From the NCBI GenBank assembly GCA_001600455.1, contig BCKC01000009.1, positions 496,001 to 560,000 of the forward strand: 64,000 nt of DNA, in the 5' to 3' direction. The notes under the pieces were generated by a model that was not told the origin of the DNA, ran no database searches, and saw only the letters and a program-made list of their open reading frames with translations. Origin of the DNA: Endocalyx cinctus. Lineage: Eukaryota > Ascomycota > Sordariomycetes > Amphisphaeriales > Apiosporaceae. Shown piece by piece: positions 33,677 to 48,500 of the stretch. Within the stretch, counting starts at the first letter, position 1, and the number at the start of each line of letters is the position of its first letter. The position numbers were made by a program, and so were the translations under genes.

Positions 33677-36316
33677 GAGAAGATATTCAAGCTCGATTTT
33701 ACCCGTTTTTGATATCATCAAGATCTACCTACCGATCAGCATTTATATCACATAATTCGAATATCTAGCGACCCCTCTCCGTACAACCAGACGGAACAGG
33801 GCACAGTGGGAATTAGTTGAAGTCTTGGGGAGGTTGGAAGTTGGTGATGAAATATGCATGCTTTTCGGCCAAGAGAAAACAGGCATCACGATGAATCTCG
33901 ACAGCAAGCTCGCTCTAGGATGTAAGAGGCCTAAAAGGGGAGGGAGGGAAACAAGAAAAACCAAATGCCGAGATGGAGATGCAGCGATTAATTCGATCTG
34001 TAACGAAGAATGAACCATCCTTTGATGAGGGGGTTTTTGATACAATTACGTTTCCACACTTGGGTCTGTTCGTCTATCCCCCCCCCTGTTTATATGCTGT
34101 TGTTCATGTACGTAGATGAGATTTGCACGAGGCGCGTATACGGCACAGGTGAGCTGGTTTATCAGATGCTACTGGTTGTGGATACCTAGAATACCGTAAC
34201 CCCCACGAAGCGATGAGGGTCCGGATGTGTATGGGTATGGATGACATGGAGACGGAGACGGAGGTGGATAATAGCACCCAAAATAAGACGAGGTTCTTAT
34301 GTACGACGAGACAAAAGAGACAGCGAATCGAAGATATGCTCCTTTTTTTTTTTTTTTTCTTTTTACCGAACAAAAATAAAAAAAAAAAAAAAAAAAAAAA
34401 AAAAAGAAGTAGACGCTAAGAGCGTGGGTGAAAGTGGACGGAATGCGAGGCCCGATCCGCGAGGTGTGGTCCTGTGTTCTGTTTTTGATTCTTGGTTGGA
34501 TGGTCGTGGATTCGCGATACGTAATATAATGGATGGGGAACTCACCGAGCTGTCGACCACGCGCAAAACGACTCGACGAGAGCTTTAAGGGTTGAATAAT
34601 GAGATATGCACGATGTTGGGGTTGGTTTTTCTTACTGTTGTGTATACGTACATGCATACTATAATAGAGTAATTATTCTCTATTATGGCGTTGTTGAGCC
34701 ATTGCATTCCTATTTATCCCCGAATACTCGTTTAAAAAAAATGAATAAGTCAAATGGTCATTTTTTTGGTAACGTAGATCTCTCGTTGTCTTAACAGTAT
34801 ACATAAGAAATATTCACACCGTCGACGAACGAGCTGGCATTGGTCAATTCGTAGGGCTCCACTTTTTCTTTTTGTACCACCGGGTCCTCATTCCTTTGAG
34901 ACGGGTTACATCAAATCGCATCATGCATGCATGCAGAGAGAGCTAGGGGAATTTGGAAAGGAAAGGACATTGCAGGGAAAAGAACGATTAGGGGAAAAGA
35001 CGAGGGCGACAAGGGTATTTGGTTGGTTAGAATCTCCCCTTTTTTTTTTTTTTTTTTGCCTCTTCTTTTTTTATTTACTCGAAAACTTTTTTTTTTTTTT
35101 TTTTTTTTTTTGGTCGTCACGGGTATTGAAAAAAAAAAGAGCAGAAGAGAGGGATGACCGTTAAATCTCAGAAAGCCTTCCCGGGTTATTAACTCGGTAG
35201 CTAAGTGGTTACTAGCTACGTAATTACGACTTAGGATTATGCGTATTTGCTTTTTTCTAAAATAACGTGGTTTCGTCCGGGGTAACGATCGAACTTATAC
35301 AAATAGAATCAAAATATAATATACTATACTAGACAATATATTATATATTAGACAGATTAGACGTACTTATAGTATCATATGTCGTCTATGATCTAACTAG
35401 ACTCGTATTTCTTTTTAGCTTCGTTACTCCAGATACTCGAGCAGAATTATACAGGATCTTCCCGGTAATGAACGAACCTTGATGTTTTGGAAGATAGTAT
35501 TAAGTATCTAAAAGTAAAAAAAAAAAGAAAGATTGCATTATCTTAGAACTATATACTAAGACCATGTACGGTACATATTTATATGCAAAGTCTATAAGGA
35601 ACAGACAGTATGTATATAAGACGAGATTTAATTAAGTTCTTCAGACTAATTAATGTGTTTGTACTACCCGTGCTACTTACTTTAATTTGGATTGAATAGA
35701 TGAAAATGCATATGAATATGGATATGAATATGGATATGGATATGATAGAGATGGGATATATGGTCATATATCATAGTATATATCAAAGTATAGTGTATGT
35801 TAATTCTAAGATATGCATGCATCCATCCCATGGATTAGATAGAATAGATAACATCACATGCTTAAGAAATATTTCCTAACTGAGGTCAGAACGTAACTCT
35901 TCTTTTTCTTTTTTTTTCTTTTATTCCTGATATTTTAGAGGGGGTTTATTGATGGATAGTGGGGCCATGTTACGTCTTGGGATAAGATATAAGATGGATC
36001 TAGCCCAGGGAAGATCATAGACAGGTCCATGTACGTAGCTAAAATAAATAAATGAGATTGACGATAAAATTTCTATCGAACTCTACAATATTTTATTCCT
36101 CTCATTTACTTGTACACTTACTACGTAATTCTACTTATACTGTACTCTGCATATATAAAATAAATATAGATAACTGAGTAAAGAAAAAACAACTCAAGTT
36201 TAAACCCGAGAGCAGATTCTAAAGTGTTTTCACTTCAAACTTAGCTCAAACCAACTCATCTATTTTAACGATATAAACAAACTTTCTTTTAGTTAGGCCC
36301 TTCATCTATTAGCTTG

Positions 36317-36349
<33 letters not shown>

Positions 36350-36634
36350 CTCTCGCTAGAATCAATCAATTAATTATTATTCTTTACTTCTCTTTTATTT
36401 ACTTTACTTTTTTTCGCTTCTAATCTTCTTCCTTTTTCCTCCTTCAACTTCGATCCAATCTTATAAGGTTGCTAAAAAACAACGTTGTAGGACCTCTCTG
36501 TCCGTCCTATCAGGAAATTGTGCTCCCGCCTACACTTTTCCCACTACCTCTTCCTCATATATGCGGACGATGTCGTGATCTAAAAATCACACGTTCGCGT
36601 GCTCTTGGACGTGGCTTAAAATAAGACAGCCGGT

Positions 36635-36665
<31 letters not shown>

Positions 36666-36768
36666 GAACTTGCTTATTGTTTTTGTCTTAAAAAAAAAAA
36701 AGAAGCAGTCGAGAAGCTCGTCCGGTACATTTACTTACGTACAGTATTTACGTAACCCTCCCGTCGCC
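33677..36768. other. Spacer with many homopolymer tracts
   Basis: 3.1 kb without a supported gene. It contains long A/T homopolymers (poly-A about 34379-34405, poly-T 35040-35057 and 35089-35111, poly-T about 36321-36350, poly-A near 36642-36665). There is also a degenerate 12-bp repeat of GAATATGGATAT type at about 35712-35745. The last few hundred bases should include the promoter and leader of the Vsb1-like gene. Confidence 0.6.
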
Positions 36769-39700
36769 ATGTCGGTACCATCTTTAGGCTTCTCCTCCTG
36801 GAGGAGGAGGGCTACTTCGATCAATTCCCAACCTGATCTCGAATCCCTTCGCGAAGGCAACACGAGTCCGCCCCCGAGCTCCACGAGGTTACTGTCGTCC
36901 TCTCTGAGCTCTCCTCCCCACCGAGAACCCATGAGATCTTTCGTACCCGGTTTTACCCAAGAGCACCTTTGTAGGTTTTACTCGCTTTTACTTATCCTCG
37001 ACAACTAAGGAAGGATCCATAATTTTACTGACCGGGTTCTTTCCTTTGACACCTTGTAGCCCCCCTAGACAGCGAGGGCTTCGCCCGCAGCGTGCGAGAA
37101 GATACGGCCGAACTGGCCTCGTACGTCCTCTCTGACAAGAAGGACAAACGGAACGCCTCCTTCCTTCAACACCGCATGGCATCCTCCTCGCCCGTATCCC
37201 ATCCCCACCACCACCACCAAGGTTCACCCTTGAGCGACAATGTCGCCGCGCACAGCATCTCCGGTCCTATAGACGAAGTATCGGAACCCTCGTCCCCGGA
37301 ATCCCTGCCCGACCCGGAGGACCGCCAAGAAGACGAGGGTCCGTCCATCCTCACGAACATGCTCCGACGCTCGCCGCCCCAGACCGTATACGGTTCCGTT
37401 ACCGCTACCGAAGGCTCGCAACCCGCCGCCGCCAAGACTTCCGAGCATCATCATCATCACCACCACCGCCACCGTCAAACCACCGCGTCTCCTTCTCCTC
37501 CGCCGCCGGCATCTTCTTCCCTATCCCCCCCGACGACCGGCGCCAACAACACGAGCAACGACGAAAACGACGACGTCTCCGAGCTGAGCCCCTTGCTCCG
37601 ATCGCCCTCTTCCCGGTCCTCGCAGCTCACGCCGGACCTAGGCGATTTAGAGGAAAACGGCGGCAACGGCCTAAAACCTGCGGACGCGAGAAAACGCCGG
37701 TGGATGTCGGTACCTTTCGGGGGAAGTGACGGGGTTCGGTCCAGAATGCACAACTTCGCGACGACGACGATGAACCCGAAGACGTGGGATCGTAAGACGG
37801 TGGTCAACCATTTGGTCTTGGCGCCGTCGAGGTGTCTCCCGTCGGTGGTTTTGGGACTGTTGTTGAATATTTTGGATGCTTTGTCGTATGGTGAGTAGAA
37901 GGATGCTTGTTTTTTTTTTTACCTTTTCAAACCGGGGCTAGAGGCGCGGCAAGGGAATCTTGACGCTAACTTTAATGTGAAGGAATGATCTTATTTCCCC
38001 TCGGTAACAGCGTATTCTCCGCCTTGGGTCCGGCGGGTATATCCATCTTCTACGTTAGCACCATTGTTTCCCAATTGGTGTTCTCGACGGGCAGTATTTT
38101 CAGGGGTGCCGTCGGGTCGGAGCTGGTAAGTTTTTTTTCTCTTTTCTTTTCTTTTCTTTTTCCCACTCCTGGACCCACATCTCCGTTTAGGCTTCTGCGG
38201 GAGTATGCAGGCTTATTTTTGTCTCCGTAGATCGAAGTCGTACCCTTTTTTCATTCGATGGCCGCGACCATCACCTCGTCCATCGGCGAGGAAAACGCGG
38301 ATGCCGTCATCGCCACCACCATAACCTCGTTTGCGATCAGCACCATCTTGACCGGTCTCGTATTTTGGTCTATGGGCCACTTCAGGCTGGGCTATATCAT
38401 CGGCTTCATTCCCCGCCACATCCTCATCGGCTGCATCGGCGGCGTCGGGTGGTTCCTTATCCAGACGGGCTTCGAGGTATCCGCCCGGCTGGGCGAGTTC
38501 ACGTACGACCTGGACACGGCGCGTCGGCTTATCCAGCCGGACACGCTACCGCTGTGGATGATACCCCTCGCTCTCTCGATCCTCCTTTTCGGCCTCCAGA
38601 AGAAGATCACGTCGCGGTACTTCTTGCCGGCTTTCATTCTTTGTATTCCTTTCGTGTTCTACTTCTTCGTCCTCTCGATGGATAGCCTGGAACCCAAGAA
38701 TTTGAGGAAGACGGGTTGGATTTTCGAGGCTCCGGACGATGATCAGCCGTGGTGGTATTTCTGGACCCTTTATAGTAAGTCGAGAGCGTAAAAAACTTGA
38801 TGCGATTACTAACAAAAATAACTCAGAATTCCACTTGGTCCGTTGGGACTCCCTCCTAGAGACCGTACCCGCCATGTTTGCCTTGACGTTCTTCAGCTTG
38901 CTTCACGTCCCGATCAACGTCCCTGCTCTGGCGCAAAACTTGAACGAAGACAACCTGGATCTGAACCACGAGCTCAAACTACACGGTTATTCTAACTTCA
39001 TATCAGGATGTTTGGGTAGCATTCAGAATTATCTCGTCTTCGCCAACACGGTATTCTTCTTCAGATCAGGAGGCGATAGCGGCCTGGCAGGTTATTTGTT
39101 GGCCGCTGGTACTTTTCTGGTTATGGTGAAAGGAGGTTTCTTAATTGGTTATATCCCTGTTTGCATGGTCGGAACTTTGATCTTCGTGCTTGGATTCGAA
39201 TTGCTGTCAGATGCCCTATGGACGCCGAGGCGGAAATTGAAATGGGTTGAGTACCTTACGGTAAGTGTTTGATAGATTACAACCGAAAGAAGTCCTGTGG
39301 AGGAAACTAACTAACTCGTATTCCTTAGATCGTTGCTATCATTTTGACTATGGGAGTATATGACTTTGTCGGGGGAATTTTTATTGGTATCATCTTGGCG
39401 TTTGTCTCTACCGTATTCCACACGTCTCAGGTGTCTGCTATTCGCGCGACCTACACGGGAGATCAAGTGGGATCGATGGTTAGACGCAACCCCTCGCAGC
39501 ATTACTACTTACAGGAGGTTGGCAAGCAAACCTATGTCATCAAGTTGACGGGCTTCCTATTTTTCGGCACCATAGTGGGTGTAGAAGCGAAAATCCGGAC
39601 GCTTATATCCGACGAGCATTTCGAGGATCACCCGATCCGGTTTCTGATCATCGACCTCCGGCACGTCGCCGGTATAGATTACTCGGCGGCGGAAGGGTTT

Positions 39701-40531
39701 AGACAGATCAGTAGACTGTTGCACAAGAAGGGGATTAAACTCCTTCTGAGTGGCAAAGACGTCGATAGCAAAGTTGGACTTGACCTCAGGCAAGTTGGGC
39801 TGGGTTCTGAGGATATCGAGGTTATGTTCATGCCGGATCTCAACTCTGCCTTGGAGAGTTGCGAGAACGAGCAATTGAAGACGTTTTACGCGAACCAAGA
39901 GGCGATGAGAGTTACGCGACCCGGACCGTCGAGCAATCTAGACGTACCCTCGAGCAAAGGACAACCGGCGCAACCTTTAGAAGCGTTCTTTTCTCAATCG
40001 CCGAGACGAAACCACCTTCATCAGGCGGCGATGAACGTGCTCACGCAGCACGAGATCCGGCGAGCGACGAGGTGGCAGAACATCAGCGAGCCGTTACGGC
40101 TGATGTTGCAAGTATTCCACCACGTCAGCGACAAGAACGAGGACTTCTGGTTCCGGGCGCGCCCTTACTTCGTGCGCAAGGAATACCCGGCGGGCACCGT
40201 CCTGTACCGCCTAGGCGACCCGGCGAACGGGTTCTACCTCCTCGAGCGAGGCGAGCTCCGGGCCGAGTACGAGACGCCCCAAGGCGTCCTCGCCGAACCT
40301 ATAGTGCAGGGCACGACGTGCGGAGAGCTGCCCTTCTTCTCGGACACGACCCGCACGGCGACGGTCCTGGCGGTGAAGAACTGCGTCGTCTGGGTCATGG
40401 ATAAGGACGGCTGGGAGAAGCTCCAGCAGGAGCAGAGGGAGGTCGCGCAGGAGCTCCTTATCGTCTCCCTTAAGCTCACGACGGAGAGGATGAACGCTAT
40501 GACGAATTATATCTCGGCCGTGGGGAATTAA
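36769..40531 (+). CDS. Vacuolar SulP-family transporter with STAS and cyclic-nucleotide-binding-like domains (Vsb1/YGR125W type), 1118 aa
   Basis: There are six exons: 36769-36970, 37060-37890, 37983-38125, 38231-38774, 38827-39260 and 39329-40531. The first 320 residues are Ser/Pro/His-rich and disordered, including a run of seven His. A SulP membrane domain spans about 325-745 (ILDALSYGMILFPLG, GGVGWFLIQTGFEV, HVPINVPALAQNL). A STAS domain lies at about 785-900 (IKLTGFLFFGTIVGVEAKI, HVAGIDYSAAEGF). At about 985-1100 is a cyclic-nucleotide-binding-like domain (YPAGTVLYRLGDPANGFYLLERGELRAEY, GELPFFSDTTRTATV). The architecture matches yeast YGR125W/Vsb1, linked to vacuolar uptake of basic amino acids. 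True cyclic-nucleotide binding is unproven: the phosphate-cassette arginine is followed by TATV rather than the usual SATV-like string. Confidence 0.9.
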
Positions 40532-42542
40532 AAGGTTCATTTTTTTTTGTCTGTCTTTTGCGCGGATAATAGATTTACATATATATACATCATATAAACG
40601 AGACAAAGTTTCATCATCATCTTATGATTGGAGGCAACCTATTTTTTCCCCCTTTCTTTCCTGCCATGTTAAATCTCGAGTCATGTATGTTTTTGGTTTA
40701 CTGGTGGCATTTTTTGTTCTTGTTAAATATCCCGTAAGCATTGAAAAGGAGGAACCCGAAAGAGAAAAAAAAAAAAAAAAACAGAAACCTTTTTTCATAT
40801 GGTTGTATTGGAAGGTTATTGTCAACTTGGGTGTTCTTCTGGAGGTTTTTTCCTTCCCACTTTGGGGCGGTTTTATTCTACGGGTGGGCGGTCGAGCGGA
40901 TTGTTTGGTTTGACTTTTTTTTTATCTTGAAGAACTCCTAATGGAAAATGTGTAAAAGGATGGATAGGTAAATATTCATATACTTTTTCAAAAAAAAAAA
41001 AAAAAAGGATTATGAATAAATACTGGTTTGATATCCATTATGATTTATCTTCAAGTTTGAGGAATGGATGGTGAAGGAATTTGTGGGTGATATAACTCCT
41101 GAAAATAAAGATCGAAAACCACGGAACGATTATGTGTCAAATAATATGTACTTATACTACATAAGTGTCAACGTAGATATATACTTGATATATAGATAGA
41201 TAGATATGTAAAGAATACTCAATTAAAAACTATTTATTTATTTCATTCCTCATCTCTTCTTCATCCTCATCTTCTCCTTCATCCGAGGAAAAAAATTAAA
41301 CCTCTCGCCTCCTTATTTTACACCATGCCATGCCATCCCATCATCTCTCATCCATCGATCCATCCTTTCCTTTCCTTTTTTTTTTTCGATGTTTCTGTTT
41401 TCTCTTTTACTTAATCCTATCCCCGCTCCCTTCAACTTTTCCCTATTTTTTGTCTTTTCCCACTCCCCCATCCCATAAAATACAAGAGAAAGTAAAGATT
41501 TTTTTTTAAAAAAAGTTAAAGCTACACGGACACACAGACAGACAGGCAGAGAGGGACATAAGACGCTTTCAATAAAACAAAAACCCCGTGCTATTTCCAT
41601 TATCCCTTTCGTTTCATTTCATTCAAATGCAGTTATGAGAATCAAACAAAAAAAAAAAAAAGCGCATCAAAAAAAGAAGCAATTTTTTTTTTTTTTTTGG
41701 TTTGGTCATGGTTTTGTTTTCTTTTATATTCAAATTGAATTTTTAACTCTTCTTTTCTTGTCTTTTCTTTTTTCCCCGTGCTTTTTGCAAGTGCTTTTCT
41801 TTTAAAGGCCACCGGTAAAGGGTAGAAGAATCAGAAAAAGGAGGGGAACGGAATTATAAAAAAGAAAGGGGGGTATTTGTTTTCCGAGAAAAAGTAGTCT
41901 TGTCATAACCAAATAAAGAGAGGTACATAAAAAGGATGAAAGAGGAATAAGCCGAAACCCATTAAATGGAAAGTTTTACACAAGTCCGAGAAAAAAAAAA
42001 ACAGAACAAATCCCGGAATAAAAACAAAAGGTCCCGATTCCTAGTGATCCTCCCCTTTCTCTCCTAAAACCTCTTCCCAAGAGAGTTTGTTCCCCGCGTG
42101 GCGCCCAGCTGAGCCTAATAACATGAGATGAAAACAAAACCAGTCCCCAGTCCACTCGATAATAATAATGATAATTAAAAAGGAAGAGGAAAAATAGCCT
42201 CAACTCCCCCCAACAAGTCCAAGAGATAGTATATATAGGGACAATAACACTGATGCGTTCGTAGCACATGATAGGGTGAGTTTAGTTAGTTATGTAAATA
42301 GGTGTGTGATAGAGGGTGACGTGTTGTTACGTATAGAAGTTAGGTTACTAGTTAGGTTAATGTAATGTGTAAGAGAGGTATATGACTTGAAGAATCGATT
42401 GGCGCTTTTGTACGCATGTAGTTTTGAATCGTAAGCTCGAGTTGATAGGTCGAAAATCGCCGGCGACTTCTTACTGTCTATGTGTTTCAAATAGACGTGC
42501 AGAGTACCTCATGCATTTCGATGCATATGGTAGATTATTTGT
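40532..42542. other. Convergent 3' flank
   Basis: 2 kb of AT-rich spacer between the Vsb1-like gene and the adenylate cyclase gene. It has poly-A/poly-T runs, among them about 40767-40780, 40990-41006 and 41682-41698. No gene seen. Confidence 0.6.
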
Positions 42543-45500
42543 TCATTCCTGCTCGGTATCGCTACCCTCAGAAGCGGCATCTAGAGGACCGAATCTCGCC
42601 TTGTATTTCTCGAGCTCCGCCATCTGAACTGCCAGATTATCTAGGATGACCGACATTGGTGTGCGCAAGTCTTCGAGTTGTTTGATCGGACCACTACCCA
42701 TGGCAATATGACGCATGGCGAGAGAGGTGACGCAAGTCTAACGGGAACGATCCACGTCAGCAACACAAATTTAACAAAGCAAAAAAGAAAGAAGAAAAAA
42801 AGATACTGGTAAAACTCACCTCAATACGGCTCACTTGATGTTCCATAAAGTTAAAGAGAAACCGTTCTGTGACTTCGCCACCGCGCTGTCTCATCCGCTC
42901 CAGAAGTTCCGTCTCCGGCGGCTGCAAGCCCCGACCCGACATCTCTTCCAGCGAGCTGCAGAGCATCTCTAGACGCAGGCTCACTCTCCAGAGGGACCAT
43001 ATACACTCTGGATCGAACCCGAGATCGCTTCCAGCCTGGAGAGTCGCTGGCTTATCGACGGCCTGTGTTGACGTTGCCGCCGGGCTGTTGTGGTGCTCGA
43101 TACGACCGGCGAGGACGTGGGGGTACAGGGAGTAGATATATTCCGGGTTTTCAAGACCTTTCAGTTTCTTCTCTCCCATCTCCTTGACCTCAAATCCTTG
43201 GGAACTGAGTGACTTCAGTTCTTTCCTGATCGATAGTGCCGTTGCGTCGTCGTCAAACGTGTCCTCGGACGCCATCGAGCCAGTTCGATCCGCCTCTTGA
43301 TATGTCTCGAGGCAGCGCTGAATCTCTGAAATGAAATCGGCAGACACCGTGATCTGACCACCATCCGCGACAGCCGAGATACGGGAGGCTTTGTTGACCA
43401 TCGGACCGAAGTAATCCATACGTCGAGTAACGGGATCAATCTCGGCTACTGGCTCACCATAGTGTATACCCATACGCACGGACAAGCCTCGGAAGATGAG
43501 ATTATTTTCTTTGTCGTATACTTCCTGACAAGAGACCGAATTCAGGATTTCCGGAGGCCAGTTGACATCGAGCAGTTGTGTTTGAACAGAAAAACACCAT
43601 AGCAATGCCGACGTTGATGTGGGGAAAGAGACCATGAATGCGTCACCTTCTGTCTTCACCTCGTAACCACCAATCCTTCGGAGCTGCCGTCGCATAACTT
43701 CGTTGTGAAGCCTAATGGCCGATCTCATCGCGTCTGGGTACATTTCCCACAGGTTGGTAGAGTTCTTGATATCGGTGAACACGATCGAAGGCTTATCGGT
43801 AGGCGCGGGAACTTCGGCCTCCAGTCGATTCAAACTGGAATCTTGCACTTCTCCCTTGGCTTTCCTTCCCCTCTTGACCGCGGGATACTGGTAGTCGTCT
43901 GGTACGCCGGAGGGATATAACGACATGCTCTGTCCTCTATGCAGGCGCGCCGATCTCTCCTGCCGTCGTTTCAGGTCCGCCACGCTTATCATCATGACCA
44001 TGATCTTTCCCGTTGCGCCGTAAGCCATGGCGAGATCTCGAAGCTTCTGCGATGCGCGCATGAGGTCACCACGCTCAGATCGCGTTATGTCAACCACCAA
44101 GCCAGGGCTGAGGTACTGCCATAGTTCTTTCGTAGCAATCAATATTGTCTCATCCTGAGGGGTGATAGAGACCTGGGTAATGTGAGGTGCAGCTTGTACC
44201 GCTGGCATCAATTCGAGATATCCAAAGGCGCGTGAGACGTCGAGCAAGTCGTTCAATCGCCCTTGGCGTGAGACCCAACCCCCGGCATCCCGAATGCGCT
44301 GCCGTTCGCTAGGTTCGGCGGGATCGTGTTTTCGCGTAAGCAGTTTATGAGAACCGTCCGTCTGTATTAACATCGCTTGTGCATCACCAACGTTGGCAAC
44401 GAAGAGCTCTTGCGCTTGAAGGTAGGCGACTGTGGCGACACCTCCCGAGTTCAAATCTTCCTTGCTCAAGACGACAGGCGCCGTCGAGCCGCGATGTATA
44501 CCTACAGGTCGCTTCTCTGTATGCTCAATCGCAATGGTGACAAGGTCTTTGTTGAGGGCGAGGAATGCGCGCCTGAGCGCATCAGTGGGCCCTTCGTTCT
44601 GGCGTGTTTTTAACGCTTTCAGTTCCATGGTGAAAATGGGCCCGAAATTCTCGTGAAGGTACTTGGCAATCTTAGAACCACCACTGGAGAGCGCTTGGCC
44701 GTCAAATAACCCTAACAATGTTTCCGAGTCGGATGAGTTGAACCTGGGAACGACAAGATCAATCGTGGACAAATGCTCGTTTCGACCCATGGTATCTGCC
44801 ATGCCGTATGGTAGCTGACCAGCTAGAGAGCCGGATGTTCGGACACGACGATCTTCACTTTGATCTGGTATACTGGGCTGGATCAAAGTGACGTCCATGA
44901 GACCGAGTACGCGTAAGTTGAGCAGGCTGTTGAAATCCGCGTACTGCTCACGGTTTGCCGCACTCAAACCATGATTGGCTTGTTTAATTTCTAGTCGCTT
45001 GTTTCCGGATAAATTGAGGTATCGCAAGTTTGGATTCAGGTTCCAATTCCAGTCGTACGGCACGTTGGCGATGTTGTATTTGAGCGAGTTGTTTCCACAA
45101 TCTAGAACTGCTAATTTCTTGGCTCGCGATATATCGGCCGGTAGGTTCGTGAACTTATTGTTGTTGATATGAAGTACTTGAAGCAGACTGTATTCTTCAA
45201 GGTCGTCAACGGGCAGGCTGGTAAGGTCGTTACCAGATAAGTAAAGTTCGACGAGTTGAGGCCAGTTCTTGATACATCTCTGAGGTATGTCGCTGAGCTC
45301 ATTGTATGATAGGTTGAGAACGCGAAGCTCGCCCAGGAGAGTGATCTGGTCGAATACGTCATCGTCGATCTGATTATCGGCAAGACAAAGGTGCTTTAAG
45401 GACCCAGCGAACGTGTTAGTTAAACGGCTAGAAAGCCCCGAGTCTTTTCTTGACGCAGCCGCAGGAGTCATTGAACCGTTCATACTGCTAGCCGTCGTGC

Positions 45501-48500
45501 TCCTAGATACGACGGATGTCTTGCGACCACCTTTGCCGTATACGGATACCACCGAGCTTTTCCGGTCACCTCCGCCAGGAACTGGAGAGGGCCCGACACT
45601 AAGAAGAGTGCTCGAGGATTGACTTGGTCGACGCGATCCGTCGGGTAATAGATCCTCGGTACTGGATGTATGGGAGAGAAGGCCATTCGACGCCTTGGTG
45701 ACATTGGGCATGGTTGAAGCCTCTCCAGGAGGTTGGGGCTGACGAGAAGCCGGCTTTGGGAAGTTCTCGAGTACGTTCGAGGAAGCGTTGAGATACTCCA
45801 ACTTGTTCGCCCACCATATGTCCATTGGCAACTTCCGAATATTATTTCCCCTGACATCCAGTATTCTCAATTCCGTCAAGCAGCCGATCTCTGCCGGAAG
45901 CTCGCCTACCGAGTTATGAGCTATACTGAAGTGTTCTAATCTCCTGAGATTACCGATCGTGTTCGGCAACGACACGAAATAATTCCGGTCTAGGACCAGT
46001 CTCTCCAGGTTAGCCATATTGTTAAACGAGCCATCTATGCTCGCAAGCTGAGCCTCCGACAGATTCAACATTTTCAAAGTCGGCACGGGGCTGATGATAT
46101 CAAACTTGGTAATTGGATTGGAATTCAACTTCAAATGTCTCACTCGCTCGAAGCTGCCAACGAATTGTGATATCATATTGTGGTCGGCAGAAAGAACTTC
46201 GAGTTTGGGGAGCTGGGATATAATGTCGATCGAAGTAAGAGCATTGAATTTGATGTCGAGCTCTCGAACGCTACTCAACTGACTGAATGATGTTGGCAGG
46301 GAGCCAGCAAGACGATTGTTTGTCATGACAAATTTCTCAAGATTCTTCAACTTTTCGATCTCGTCGGGTAGACTAGCGATAGAGTTGAAACTAACGTCAA
46401 TATCGACGAGGCTTTCGAGATCACACAAGAAAGGTGGAAACGTGTCCAAGAAGTTGGATGAGAGGTTTAGCGAACGGAGGGCCTTGAAATGGCCGAAATC
46501 TGGCGGTAAATGGTTCAAACGGTTACTGGCGATGCTTAGCTTTAGAAGACCCGAAAGCCGACCAAGTTCGGCATGTTCTAGTTCCTCTAAGCGGTTGTTA
46601 GAAACGTCGAGATATGTCAGTTTACTTGCTCTTCCGATGCTGATAGGAAGTTTCCGGGCTTCGTTATTAGCGTATTTGATGTCGCGGAGCTGAGGGCACG
46701 CTTGAATAAAGTCTCGGGGGAGATCTAGCGAGAGGTTACGGGAAAGATTCAAAGATATTATGTCGGCCGTCTTGGAGTATAAGGTTATAGGTATCGTGAC
46801 CAAGTTTCGACCAGAAAGATCGACATGGTTAAACTTTGTTGCCCTACCGCTAAGGACGAGATCGGGGGTACTGGTGAAATCACTGTCTCTAGCAGATAAG
46901 AACAGGAATCGGCACAAGTAGCTGTTGTCCTCTCGACCAATCTCTTCTAGCCGATCTCGCTCCTCGTACCCAACCTGTTGCAGAAGCCGCTTCTGAATCA
47001 GCAGTGGTCTCTCTACTGCAGCGAGAACTCTCGTCATTTCGTGTTTCCTCAGTACTATGTGGTAATTGTCAAAGTTCTCAGCTACAAATGTTTTCTTAAC
47101 GACCTGCAGCATCACGTCTGTAGCAGTGGAATCCAACGGCATCTGGACAGTGGTGAAGGTGCCGTCGGAGCGGAATACTCGGATACAGTGAGGAGCCACT
47201 TTCTCCTCGGGTCGTGGAGGTGTTCCCACGTCGTCCACTTCGGGAGCATGCGCCTCCCTCTCCTCGTCGTTGCGACGGACAGCCCAGCTGTCCGGTGCGT
47301 TCCAAGCGCCTATGCCTTTGGCTTGTAATTGCTCGGGTATAAGTTCAATTTCAGGATTGGAAAATATGTTTGGATCCATAGGGGTTAACGGCGGCGGATG
47401 TGAAAGAATACCTTCCATATCATTGAGATTCGTATCCAGGTGGAACGTCCATCCTTTATCATTCCTGTCCGTCGGGCCGATCTGCTCGTCAGTGTCGTCA
47501 CCATGCTTATGGGTGCGCGGCTTCTTAGAGAAGGGGAATTTGTTGTTGAATGTCGCTTGTCGATTATTGTTGGGAGCGCGTGCTATTGTATCCGCATGTT
47601 CAAGACTAGGCAACGGTTTATCATATACCGCTGGCAGTGGTCGATTTAAGTCGGTACGTGATGTCGAGTGAACCAAGGTGCGCGAGGAACCGGGCATGCC
47701 TTGGAGACGAGCATGCCTTCCTTGCCCCTCATCTTTATGATGCTTTCGTCGCAAGCGATCAAAGATGCCGCGCTTGCCGGCACTACCAGGTGAAGTCTGG
47801 CCATCTAAGGACGCTAGTCTGCTGTTGTTACTGGTATAACTTGGTGCAGGGCTCTGTGCCCGAGACCTCGCTATGGTGGTAGTAGATCCACCTCTCTCCC
47901 TCATCGAATTTACACCCAAGGAGGAATCGTCTCGACTCGTGACGGGTCGAAGAGGAGTCGGATCGTCGACACTTCTGTTGTGACGATGATGATGATAGCT
48001 GGGCGCCTGGGTAGTCGGAAGGGCGCGCGCCGAGGCAGAAGTCTTGGGTGGCTGCATCGTGGAGTAGTCCTGTACGAAACGATCCTTATCGGGACCTGCT
48101 AGCATGTTGCGTACCGGAGCCTCGCCGTATCTAGCGATATCTTCGGCCTCTTGGTATAAGAACGGTACGACGTCGCTCGAGGGTACCGGCGTTCGCGGCC
48201 GAGAAGAAGAGGGGGATGCATCGCGATTGGTGTGATCGGTAGCGGTGGAATCGTTTCGATTACGGCGGGGTCGGTTGAAAGAATATGATCGCTGATCCTT
48301 CCCTTGTGACTGCGGTACGGGTGGAAGACTCGTATCAGAACTATCACGACCGGGGAATTCTTCACCGAAGAAGCCTTGTAGCTTCTTCATTCCACCTCTA
48401 CTACTACTGTTTTTGGAGCCTTGGCTACTAACCGTTGCAATACTAGCCATGGATGGTCGCCTATCATCGTCGTACGGCATTGATTCTGGGGAGTCGGTAT

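Noticed and set aside
35579..35767. Minus-strand frame of Ile/Ser repeats
   Set aside because: Translation of a GAATATGGATAT simple repeat, not a gene.
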